This document shows positions 40,333 through 47,903 of a DNA stretch of 64,000 bases, piece by piece. Source of the DNA: Amycolatopsis oliviviridis (GTDB lineage: Bacteria; Actinomycetota; Actinomycetes; Mycobacteriales; Pseudonocardiaceae); contig NZ_BNAY01000010.1 in assembly GCF_014654365.1 (NCBI RefSeq), forward strand, positions 1-64,000, in the 5' to 3' direction. The first letter of the stretch is position 1, and each line of letters opens with the position of its first letter. The translations under genes and the position numbers were made by a program. The notes beneath the pieces are model-generated. The model was not told the origin of the DNA, ran no database searches, and saw only the letters and a program-made list of their open reading frames with translations.

Positions 40333-41943
40333 TCACCCGAACAGCTTCGCGTTCATGGCGCCCTCCTTGGTGTCCGAGACCGCGGCCTGGAGGCCGGAGA
40401 CGACCTCCGCCACCTTCGGCTGCGCCGCGTCATCGGGGAGAGGTTCTTTCTTGAGCTCTTCGCCCATCTTCTTGAGCTCTCGTTCGAGGATCTGCTGCAA
40501 CGACGCGTGGTCCTGCTTCTCGGCGTCCTCGATCGACGCGAAACCGGTCCGGATCCAAAGCGAGGTCTTCTTGTCGAGCAGGTTGACCTGGAAGACAGCC
40601 TCGTTCCGCTTGACCCCGTCCGTGCCCACGACCGGCACCACGCTGATCGTGGCGGGGTCGATGGAGATGGACGGCGCAAGCGGACCTGTTCCGGCAAGGC
40701 CCAGCTTCTGCCGGTCGAGCCCGTAGGGTGGCTTGTCGCCCGGACGGGACACCGCCCGGGCGATCACGGCGATGGCGTAGGCGATCTCAGCCTTGATCTT
40801 GAACCAGCGGTTCTGACTGGCGGGCGACGGTTTGCGCCGTCCGTCCAAGAACGCCCCGATGCCGCCATCAGGGTCGACCGAGCGGCCTTTCACCTTGCGG
40901 TCGAAAGCGGGCATGGACAGGCTGCCGTTTCCGAGAGTGGTGCCGGATTCCAGCGAGGACGGCGAGACCACGGCGTAGGACATGTTCTTCTGGCCGAACT
41001 GGCTCGTGATCTCGGCGGTGTGAGCGGCGCCGATGTTCATGGCGATCGGCGCGCATTCGCCCGCGTGCGCGCCGGCGATCCCGGTCGTCAGCTCGGTCAT
41101 CGTGGTACTGCGCCGCGTGGACATGTCGAAGAAGGCCCGGGCGTCTTGGAGGGCCTTGCGGTACTTCGAGACGTCGGCTCCGACTGCCGTGGCCTTTTCC
41201 TCGAGTTCGGAGCCCAGCCGCTGCATTTCCTCGGTGGACGGCACAGGCGACTTCCGTTCCATGAGGTCGTACCGCTCCTTGGTCCAGGGGACCGAGCCGA
41301 TGATGAACTCGACCGCTTCCTGGTTCTTCTTCTGCTTGAGGAGGGATTCCGCTTGCGTGACCTGGCTGTCCGTCATGGACATCACCGCGATGGCCACCAG
41401 GTACGAGGTATACGACTGGGTGGCCGTTCCCGGCGCCTCGACACGGTGCTCGCTCTCGTGCTCGATCGGCTGAATCTGGAAGCCGGGCAGCACCATCGCC
41501 GCGAACTCCGCGGCGCTCACCTCGCCTTGCTTGAGCATTTGCAACGCGACCTTGAGACGGTCTTGAGGGTCTGGTTTCGCGGCGAACCAGCCGAGGTCCG
41601 GCCGGGGTTTCTCGACGACGTCTCCCTCGACACCGAGGTTCCGCAGACCGGCGGTGTGGTAGAGCCGGTTGAGCATCGTGGCGATTTCCACCTGCCCGAT
41701 GCGCGATGCGTGCTGCTCGTCGAAAACGACCACGAAGGGGCTACTGTTTCCCTTGGCGTCACCGGGTTTTCCGACCCCGGCATAGGTGCCCGGGCTCAGC
41801 GAGTAAGACGTCTTGTCAACTGGACAAGCAGATTTCGGCTGATACTGCTCCGCCGGCGCGTCACAGCCGGTCGTTCCGGCGCAGAGAAGAATCGCCACCA
41901 TGACGACGATTCTCGCTCTTCTGGTCCGGATTCGATGTTCCAT
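40333..41943 (-). CDS. lipoprotein with EreA/ChaN/TIKI-like domain
   Basis: A 536-residue protein. The N-terminus is a lipoprotein signal (basic MEHRIRTRR, hydrophobic core, lipobox ending TTGC near residue 27). The mature part has FVVVFDEQHASR, LGVEGD and later MNIGAAHTAEI, a pattern like the G-E-x-H / G-x-H motifs of the EreA-ChaN-TIKI superfamily; this assignment is tentative. The rest is helical. ATG 41943 has AAGGAG nine bases upstream. It begins 14 bases after the nucleosidase gene, so they form an operon, placing one product at the outer membrane face and one in the cytoplasm. Confidence 0.7.
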   Translation of the reverse strand: MEHRIRTRRARIVVMVAILLCAGTTGCDAPAEQYQPKSACPVDKTSYSLSPGTYAGVGKPGDAKGNSSPFVVVFDEQHASRIGQVEIATMLNRLYHTAGLRNLGVEGDVVEKPRPDLGWFAAKPDPQDRLKVALQMLKQGEVSAAEFAAMVLPGFQIQPIEHESEHRVEAPGTATQSYTSYLVAIAVMSMTDSQVTQAESLLKQKKNQEAVEFIIGSVPWTKERYDLMERKSPVPSTEEMQRLGSELEEKATAVGADVSKYRKALQDARAFFDMSTRRSTTMTELTTGIAGAHAGECAPIAMNIGAAHTAEITSQFGQKNMSYAVVSPSSLESGTTLGNGSLSMPAFDRKVKGRSVDPDGGIGAFLDGRRKPSPASQNRWFKIKAEIAYAIAVIARAVSRPGDKPPYGLDRQKLGLAGTGPLAPSISIDPATISVVPVVGTDGVKRNEAVFQVNLLDKKTSLWIRTGFASIEDAEKQDHASLQQILERELKKMGEELKKEPLPDDAAQPKVAEVVSGLQAAVSDTKEGAMNAKLFG

Positions 41944-41957
41944 GGAGTGGATCTCCT

Positions 41958-43019
41958 TCAATCGAATTGTTCCTGCCACGCCTCGAGCGCGCTCTCGATG
42001 ACGAGCCGCTCGATCGGATAGCGCGGGCTCAGGGCTCTCAGTGCATCCAAGGCGGCGGTGGTTCCCAGTCGCCCCAGTGCCTCGACGATCCGAACGGTCA
42101 CTTCGGGATCGAAGATCTCGTGGAAGCCTCGCTTCAGCACCGCCACGGCGTTTTCGTAACGGCCGCTGCCCAAGGCTTTCGCGGCCGCGATCTGCTCATC
42201 GACGTTTCCGGACAGCAGGTCCGCTTCCAGCGCGCGGACGGCTCCCGGCGACGCGGCCCTGCGTGTGGGCACGGATTCCGTCAACAGGGTCGCGGCGAAC
42301 GCGGCCGCGTTGCGCGAAGCTTGTTCCTGCCAGCCTTTCCGGTCGGTCTCTTCCTTCCGGCTGTCGGCGTAATCGCTGATTCCCCGGATGACCACCATCG
42401 GCAGCCCGTCGTTCAAATGGCTCGCGACCGCCGCCCCCGCTCCCTCCATTTCGATGGCCGCGGCGTCGTCGTACCGGGTCTCGCACAGTCGCGCGAGTGA
42501 CGACTTGACCGAATCCAGCACGACCTCGCCGGAGGCGATCGCGCGCACGACGGCTTTCGCATTCGCCCGCCGGTCGCCGATACGCGCACGCGTCCACGCG
42601 CCGCTCCCGGCGATCTGTTCCGCTCGCTGGAGACAACCGTGGTCGAGGTGCCAGCCGGTGGGGCGGGGCTGGAAACCGGCGTCGTTCTCCTTACCACTGT
42701 GGATCGCGTAGATCTTCTTCGCCACCACCACGTCGCCGAGTTCGAGGTCGGTGTGCAACCGGCCCGCCACGCCGACGAACAGCGCCATGTCCGGCTCATA
42801 GGAAGCGATCGCCCGTTCCGTCAGGACGGCCGCGGACGAATTCCCTTGCCCTGTCCTGGCGAGCACGATCCGCCATGGACCGTGCCTCGAGCGGCCGACG
42901 GTGAAGATCGTGCCGGCGGAGTGGACCTCTTCTCGAACGTCGAGCAGATGTTCCAGCACGGCTTTGTACTCGACAGGGATCGCCGTCAGGACGACGGCGA
43001 GTGGAGCCGGATCGACCAC
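41958..43019 (-). CDS. MTA/SAH-nucleosidase-like phosphorylase fused to HEAT repeats
   Basis: A 353-residue protein. Residues 5-248 are a purine-nucleoside-phosphorylase-fold domain of the nucleosidase type: FVGVAGRLHTDLELGDVV, the substrate motif IEMEGAG (Glu 190/192) and the catalytic Asp 216 in IRGISDYAD. Residues about 258-350 are HEAT-like repeats (LSSGNVDEQIAAAKALG-type helices, EVTVRIVEALGRLGTTAALDAL). The start is GTG 43019 with TGAGGAC upstream; the frame reaches 43091 through the promoter. Such domains, fused to repeats, are known as effectors in bacterial conflict systems, where they deplete nucleotides. Here it shares a bidirectional promoter with an NrtR-like regulator. Confidence 0.82.
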   Translation of the reverse strand: MVDPAPLAVVLTAIPVEYKAVLEHLLDVREEVHSAGTIFTVGRSRHGPWRIVLARTGQGNSSAAVLTERAIASYEPDMALFVGVAGRLHTDLELGDVVVAKKIYAIHSGKENDAGFQPRPTGWHLDHGCLQRAEQIAGSGAWTRARIGDRRANAKAVVRAIASGEVVLDSVKSSLARLCETRYDDAAAIEMEGAGAAVASHLNDGLPMVVIRGISDYADSRKEETDRKGWQEQASRNAAAFAATLLTESVPTRRAASPGAVRALEADLLSGNVDEQIAAAKALGSGRYENAVAVLKRGFHEIFDPEVTVRIVEALGRLGTTAALDALRALSPRYPIERLVIESALEAWQEQFD

Positions 43020-43039
43020 GATGTCCTCAGCAAAGGAGA

Positions 43040-43120
43040 TGACCCTTTGGGTCAGTCTGACGATAGTGGGCGATGGTAGGACGAGGATCACTTGGCGTCA
43101 ACCTGACGAGAAGCTAGAGT
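43040..43120. promoter_or_regulatory. bidirectional promoter with GTCA-N3-TGAC operators
   Basis: For the nucleosidase (minus): -35 TTGACG (43101-43096) and -10 TACCAT (43078-43073), spacer 17. For the regulator (plus): -35 TTGGCG (43092-43097) and -10 TAGAGT (43115-43120), spacer 17, followed within seven bases by GTG 43127, so leaderless. Two copies of GTCA-N3-TGAC occur, at 43051-43061 (GTCAGTCTGAC) and 43097-43107 (GTCAACCTGAC); a palindrome TGACCC-TTT-GGGTCA is at 43040-43054. The second copy overlaps the minus -35 and sits between the plus -35 and -10. The Nudix/winged-helix protein is the likely ligand. Confidence 0.72.
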
Positions 43121-43126
43121 TCGGCC

Positions 43127-43846
43127 GTGCCCACCAAGTCCAAGGATTCCTGGAAGATACCGAAAGTGGCGGTGGCCGTGGATCTCGCGGTCTTGACCGT
43201 CCGCGACGACGAACTGCAGATCCTGCTCATCGAGCGCGCGATTTCACCCTTTCGTGGGCAATTGGCCCTGCCCGGTGGATTCATCGCGTCCGAGCGGGAG
43301 GACATCGACGCCGCAGCCGTGCGCGAATTGGCCGAGGAGACCGGACTCGACGCGAATACGCTGCATCTGGAGCAGATGCGTACTTACGGCACCCCCGAAC
43401 GGGATCCGCGCGGCCGGGTCGTGACCGTTTGCTATCTCGCCGTCGTCCCGGACCTTCCCCTGCCCACCGCGGGCGGGGACGCGCGCGCGGCGCACTGGGA
43501 ACCCGTCCGGACCGTGCTCGACGACAGCACGTCCGTGGCGTTCGACCACGGATCGATCATCGCCGACGCCGTCGACCGGGCCCGCGGCAAACTCGAGTAC
43601 ACGACTCTCGGTGCCGCCTTCTGCGCTTCTCCCTTCACCATCAGCGAGCTGCGCCACGTGTACGAAACCGTCTGGGGCCAGCGGCTCGACCCCCGCAACT
43701 TCCACCGCAAGGTCACCGGCGTCGAAGGGTTCCTCGTCGCCACCGGCGAGCGGACGACCCGCGACGGCGGGCGCCCGGCGGCACTCTTTCGCCGAGGAGA
43801 CGCCCGGCTCATGCACCCGCCCATCCTGCGCGCTGCGAAGCAGTGA
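43127..43846 (+). CDS. NrtR-type Nudix/winged-helix regulator
   Basis: A 239-residue protein with the NrtR layout: an N-terminal Nudix fold (about 10-150, with GGFIASE and AAVRELAEETGLD) and a C-terminal winged helix (about 155-225, TISELRHVYETVWGQRLDPRNFHRKVTGVEGF). NrtR proteins sense ADP-ribose or related NAD metabolites and repress NAD-linked genes. The spacing inside the Nudix box is two residues longer than in active hydrolases, so it is probably a sensor. It is leaderless, divergent from the nucleosidase-HEAT gene, and followed after 27 bases by the macro-domain protein, giving an ADP-ribose theme. Confidence 0.87.
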   Translation: MPTKSKDSWKIPKVAVAVDLAVLTVRDDELQILLIERAISPFRGQLALPGGFIASEREDIDAAAVRELAEETGLDANTLHLEQMRTYGTPERDPRGRVVTVCYLAVVPDLPLPTAGGDARAAHWEPVRTVLDDSTSVAFDHGSIIADAVDRARGKLEYTTLGAAFCASPFTISELRHVYETVWGQRLDPRNFHRKVTGVEGFLVATGERTTRDGGRPAALFRRGDARLMHPPILRAAKQ

Positions 43847-43873
43847 CCGACCACGTTCCGAGGTGAGACCGCG

Positions 43874-45322
43874 ATGGTGACCGCCGTGACGATCTCCGTC
43901 GTCTGCCTGGCGGCGGCCATCGTCCTGTGGTGGAACACTCGCCTGGTACGGCGGCGAAGCCCGCGGGTTCTCGACGCCGGCGAGATCACCCTGTACCGGG
44001 TGCGGCGCAGACCGGAGCGCCACCTCGGCATCGTCACCGGCGATCTGCGCCGGGCCCGCTGCGCCGAGCTGTGGGTCAACCCGGAGAACACCGCGATGCG
44101 GATGTCCCGCGTCGACGAACTGTCCGTCTCGGCCATCATTCGCTACGAAGGGGCCTGCCGCGACGCCGCGGGACGTGTCACCGCGGACGTCATCGCCGAC
44201 GAACTCGAACGCCGGGTCGGCCCGCGGCGCCCCATTCCCGCCGGCACGGCCATCATCACCGGAGCGGGTGACCTGGCCCGGCTCGGGGTCCGCTACGTCG
44301 CGCATTCGGCCGCGGTGCAAGGTGAACCCGGCGGCGGCTACCACCAGATCCGCGACGTGGGCCGATGCGCCACCGCGGTGCTCGCGGCGATCGACCGCAC
44401 CACCGACCCCAAGCCGGTGCGGTCCGTGTTGTTGCCCTTGCTGGGCGCGGGACAGGGCGGGGGTGATCCGATGTCGACCGCCCGCGCACTGGTCGGCGCG
44501 ACGCTCGACTACTTCGCCGCCACACCCGCCTCGGCGATCACGGCCGTGTACTTGCTCGCTTACACCGACGTCGACCTGGCCGCCTGTCGGAAAGCGTGCG
44601 ACCGCGCGCCTCTGCTCCCCTTGTCGCCCGGCCGGGAGGGACATCACAGCGAACCGGTCCGCACGACGGCGGTGGCCGCACCGCCGTATCGACAGGCGCG
44701 CAAGACCTTGCGGATCGGGCTCACCCTCGACGTCGTCGGTTTCGGCGGCCGCTCCACGACCGGCCGCGAGAGCCTCGAACACCGGATCCCGGCCTTGCTC
44801 CGCCGGGCCCTTGCCGACGCGGGCGCCGATCTCGACCAGGTCGATCATCAGTGGCACGGCGACGGCGCCTCGGTCTACCTGCCGAACGACACCGACCCGT
44901 CCCGGACGCTGCCCGATCTCGTCGAGGCGATCGTCCGGTGGCTCGACGACGACAACCGGCGCCACGAAGACCGGATCAGGCTGCGCATGGCCGTGGCACT
45001 GGGACTCCTCGGCCACAGCGGCACGACCGGGTACACCGGGCCGCTCGTCGTGGACCTCGCCAGGCTGATCGACGCCCCTCCCCTGCGCCAGGCCATCGCC
45101 GACGAGCCGGACCGGGACCTCGCCGTGCTGACCTCGGACCACGTGTACTCCGCCGTCGTCCGTCCGGGAACCTTCACGCTCCCCGGACGGTTCCGCCGGG
45201 TCGAGGTCACGGTGAAGGAATTCGCCGCGTGCGCTTGGCTGTGGACACCGGGACGCGTCACCCGAAGACCCACCGTGCCGGCACCACGGCCACAGCCGCC
45301 CGCCGACCTCGTGGATCCATAG
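43874..45322 (+). CDS. membrane-anchored macro domain fused to nucleotidyl-cyclase-like domain
   Basis: A 482-residue protein with three parts. One membrane span at 4-20. A macro-type domain at about 48-235: HLGIVTGDLRRARCAELWVNP, SVSAIIRYEGACRD and the C-terminal loop LLPLLGAGQGGGDP that binds ADP-ribose in this family. A class III cyclase-like domain at about 279-458: metal Asp 286 in LTLDVVGFG, metal Asp 330 in WHGDGASVYLP, Arg 397 in VVDLARLID (the usual Asn before it is Asp 394), and VKEF near the end. It could make or sense a nucleotide signal in response to ADP-ribose derivatives. Translated just after the NrtR-type gene. Confidence 0.78.
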   Translation: MVTAVTISVVCLAAAIVLWWNTRLVRRRSPRVLDAGEITLYRVRRRPERHLGIVTGDLRRARCAELWVNPENTAMRMSRVDELSVSAIIRYEGACRDAAGRVTADVIADELERRVGPRRPIPAGTAIITGAGDLARLGVRYVAHSAAVQGEPGGGYHQIRDVGRCATAVLAAIDRTTDPKPVRSVLLPLLGAGQGGGDPMSTARALVGATLDYFAATPASAITAVYLLAYTDVDLAACRKACDRAPLLPLSPGREGHHSEPVRTTAVAAPPYRQARKTLRIGLTLDVVGFGGRSTTGRESLEHRIPALLRRALADAGADLDQVDHQWHGDGASVYLPNDTDPSRTLPDLVEAIVRWLDDDNRRHEDRIRLRMAVALGLLGHSGTTGYTGPLVVDLARLIDAPPLRQAIADEPDRDLAVLTSDHVYSAVVRPGTFTLPGRFRRVEVTVKEFAACAWLWTPGRVTRRPTVPAPRPQPPADLVDP

Positions 45323-45450
45323 TGGACGGTCACGGGCGGCACGGGCCGAAAGTGACCGGCGTCACTCTTCGCCGGGCCGCGGCAACCTCCGGTGAACGTG
45401 GACGCCTTCAAGCTCAGGAAGAGAACCTCTACCGAAAAACTGGGGAACGA

Positions 45451-46266
45451 ATGAAGAGACTTTCCGTCGTCTTGACCGCGCTACTGGCGGTTCTCGCGTT
45501 GACCCCCGCCACGCCCGCCGGCGCGACGCCCCGCTTCGACCGGGAACTCCAGGCCCGCATCGCGCGCGCCCAGGCGTACGCCGACAGCAGGCCCGGTGAC
45601 ACCGGAATCGTCCTCCGGGACCGGTGGACCGGCGCCGTCTACCGGAGCGCGGCCGCCGGGACCCTCATCTGGGCCTGCTCCACCCCGAAGCTGGCCATGG
45701 TCGTCGACCTGTTGCTGCGCAACGATTCCGGAGCCGTCCGGCTGACCGCCGAAGACCGGGACCTGATCCACCGGATGCTCAACTCCAGCGACGACGCCGC
45801 CGCCCACACCCTGTGGACCCGGTACGGCGGGGAAGCCGAGTTCGCCAAGCGATTCCCGTCCTACGGGATGACCGACATGCGGTTCACCGACCAGCACCCG
45901 CACCACTGGGGCTGGATCCTGACCACCGCGAACGACCTGGACCGACTGGTCAACTACGTCCTGACGAAGCTGCCCTCACGGCACCGCGACTACATCGTCC
46001 GCGAGATGCGCACCGTCGACGTCAACCAGCAGTGGGGAGTCTGGGGTGCGGGTGCCGCCGCGCGACCGGGCAACAAGGACGGCTGGTCCGACGACAACGA
46101 CGACGGCTCCTGGATCATGAACTCCGTCGGCTTCGTCGGCCCGCACGAGCGGTACACCCTCGCCCTGATGAACAACACCAAGGTCATCCAGAACGGCTAC
46201 GAAACCGGTCAGGAGACCACCACCAAGATCAGCGAGATCCTGTTCAAGGGTTACTTCGGGGACTGA
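45451..46266 (+). CDS. secreted serine beta-lactamase-fold hydrolase
   Basis: A 271-residue secreted protein (signal peptide ending near AGA, residue 25). The penicillin-binding/beta-lactamase motifs are STPK (Ser 77, Lys 80), SSD in LNSSDDAA and KDG in NKDGWSDD. The lack of a class A Glu loop suggests a carboxypeptidase- or esterase-like enzyme, not a true beta-lactamase. It is monocistronic and followed by a strong terminator. Confidence 0.85.
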   Translation: MKRLSVVLTALLAVLALTPATPAGATPRFDRELQARIARAQAYADSRPGDTGIVLRDRWTGAVYRSAAAGTLIWACSTPKLAMVVDLLLRNDSGAVRLTAEDRDLIHRMLNSSDDAAAHTLWTRYGGEAEFAKRFPSYGMTDMRFTDQHPHHWGWILTTANDLDRLVNYVLTKLPSRHRDYIVREMRTVDVNQQWGVWGAGAAARPGNKDGWSDDNDDGSWIMNSVGFVGPHERYTLALMNNTKVIQNGYETGQETTTKISEILFKGYFGD

Positions 46267-46270
46267 CCCG

Positions 46271-46309
46271 CCGCGTCGGGCCCGGCGGATCCCGCCGGGC
46301 CCGACGCGG
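46271..46309. terminator. bidirectional terminator, 18-bp perfect arms
   Basis: CCGCGTCGGGCCCGGCGG at 46271-46288 and its reverse complement at 46292-46309 with a three-base loop. It fills the gap between the stops of two converging genes. Confidence 0.88.
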
Positions 46310-46312
46310 TCC

Positions 46313-46699
46313 TCAGGACCCCCCGGATCCGTAGGGCCGGGTGAGTATCTCCAGCACATGACCGTCGGGGTCGTCGAAGTAGACACCCCTCCCCCCGTCA
46401 TTGGTGTTGATCTCACCGGCGCCGCTGTGCCTCGGCCCCGCCCAGTACGGCACCTCTCCTTCGCGGATCCGCCCGAAGATCGTGTCGAACTCGTCCTCCT
46501 CGACCAGGAACGCGTAATGCTGCCTGGTGAACTCCCCGGTGGCGCGCATGACATCGAGCGAGACCCCGTTATCGGTCTGGACCACCAGGAACGGGCCGAA
46601 TTCGGCAGGTTCGGGCAGCCCGAGGATCGAAACCAGGAAATCCGCCGTGGCGGCCCGGTCGGTGGCGTTGATGATGGTGTGGTTCAGCTGCACTGTCAT
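46313..46699 (-). CDS. VOC (glyoxalase/bleomycin-resistance) family protein
   Basis: A 128-residue two-module vicinal-oxygen-chelate protein: it opens with LNHTIINATDRAATADFLVSILG and ends with GRGVYFDDPDGHVLEIL. Metal-ligand positions are His in LNHTI and Glu in HVLEIL. It could be a dioxygenase, isomerase or binding protein; the substrate is not readable. Monocistronic. Confidence 0.87.
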   Translation of the reverse strand: MTVQLNHTIINATDRAATADFLVSILGLPEPAEFGPFLVVQTDNGVSLDVMRATGEFTRQHYAFLVEEDEFDTIFGRIREGEVPYWAGPRHSGAGEINTNDGGRGVYFDDPDGHVLEILTRPYGSGGS

Positions 46700-46820
46700 G
46701 AAAGTACGGTAGAACCTCAGGTTTACTGGAGGTCAACCCGCCGTCACCGTCGGTCCTGGTCAGTAACACTTCCCCGGCCCTCGCGACTTGTGTACTGCAA
46801 GCCGACACGAAGGGGACGTG

Positions 46821-47801
46821 ATGCGTGCTTTGGTGATGGCCGGCGTGGCCGGTCTGCTGACCCTGACCCTCGCCCCGCCCGCGGCGGCGACCTCCGGCGT
46901 ACCGGAACAGTGGTCGGCCGGACCGTTCACGGCGCAGGTCGCGGTCATGGCGGGGGATGTCGACGGCGACGGCAAGGACGATCTGGTCAGCTACAACACT
47001 TACCTGTACGGATGCTATGTACTGCGGTCGAACGGTTCCGCCTTCCAGCCACAGCAGAACTGGGGCGCGGGCAACTTCCTGAGCAGCGGCTTCAACGGTA
47101 ACGCCAACTTCGTCGGGGACATGGACAACGACGGCCGGGCCGACGCCGTCGCGGTCCGGCGGCCCACGACGTCGACACCGCGTGGCATCTTCGTGGCGAG
47201 GTCGATCGTCGACTACTACGGCGTGGAACGCTTCGGCACACCCAAGCAGTGGCTCGACAACACCATCGCCGGCGACTACGGGAACCTGGCCGCGGATCTG
47301 GACGGCGACGGGGACACCGACATCATCGGCCTGTTCGACGTGGCCACCCTGGCGGCGCGGTCGGAAGGCGGCACGACGCTGCCGCTGGTCGCGTGGGCAC
47401 CGCCCATCCGCGGCCAGAAGGCGACACTGGCGGCAGACGCCACCGGGGACGGCAAAGCCGATCTCATCCTCGTCGACGCGGGCGGCACGAGAGTGGTGCC
47501 CGGCAGCGCGAACCGCTGGTTCGATCCGCCGGTGTCGTGGTCGGCGGTTCCTTTCCACGGCAGCAAGAAAACCCTCACCGCGGACATCGACGCCGACGGC
47601 GACGCGGACCTCATCGCCGTCAACGACACCGACGTCCAGGTGATGCGCTCCACCGGTTCGGGCTATTCCGCGCCGGAGGTGTGGTACGCGGGTTCCTTCT
47701 CCGGCACCAAGGAGACTCTCACGGCCGATGTGGACGGAGACGGCGACGCGGACCTCGTCGCGGTGAACACCGGCGACGTCTGGGTGCTGCGCTCGCAGTA
47801 G
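46821..47801 (+). CDS. secreted FG-GAP/VCBS-repeat protein
   Basis: A 326-residue secreted protein (signal peptide ending near AAA, residue 22) made of about seven beta-propeller repeats with calcium-binding DxDxDG loops, such as DVDGDGKDDL, DMDNDGRADA, DLDGDGDTDI, DIDADGDADL and DVDGDGDADL. No enzyme domain is attached. Such propellers mediate adhesion or carbohydrate/protein contacts. A 20-bp-arm terminator follows. Confidence 0.87.
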   Translation: MRALVMAGVAGLLTLTLAPPAAATSGVPEQWSAGPFTAQVAVMAGDVDGDGKDDLVSYNTYLYGCYVLRSNGSAFQPQQNWGAGNFLSSGFNGNANFVGDMDNDGRADAVAVRRPTTSTPRGIFVARSIVDYYGVERFGTPKQWLDNTIAGDYGNLAADLDGDGDTDIIGLFDVATLAARSEGGTTLPLVAWAPPIRGQKATLAADATGDGKADLILVDAGGTRVVPGSANRWFDPPVSWSAVPFHGSKKTLTADIDADGDADLIAVNDTDVQVMRSTGSGYSAPEVWYAGSFSGTKETLTADVDGDGDADLVAVNTGDVWVLRSQ

Positions 47802-47837
47802 GCGGACCGTGAGCAGGGTCCGGACGACGGACCGCCG

Positions 47838-47883
47838 CCGGCCTCGGCCGGGCCCGCCTGTTCGCGGGCCCGGCCGAGGCCGG
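47838..47883. terminator. bidirectional terminator, 20-bp perfect arms
   Basis: Arms at 47838-47857 and 47864-47883 (core GCCTCGGCCGGGCCCGC) with loop CTGTTC, between the converging FG-GAP and glucoamylase genes. One of the longest perfect stems in the window. Confidence 0.88.
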
Positions 47884-47903
47884 TGATTCTCAGCCGACCG
47901 GGG

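Noticed and set aside
43127..43846. Active ADP-ribose pyrophosphatase
   Set aside because: The Nudix box has two extra residues and the C-terminus is a winged helix, so a sensory regulator fits better.
45451..46266. Antibiotic-resistance beta-lactamase
   Set aside because: Motifs STPK, SSD and KDG are present, but the class A Glu loop is not evident; a housekeeping serine hydrolase is more likely.
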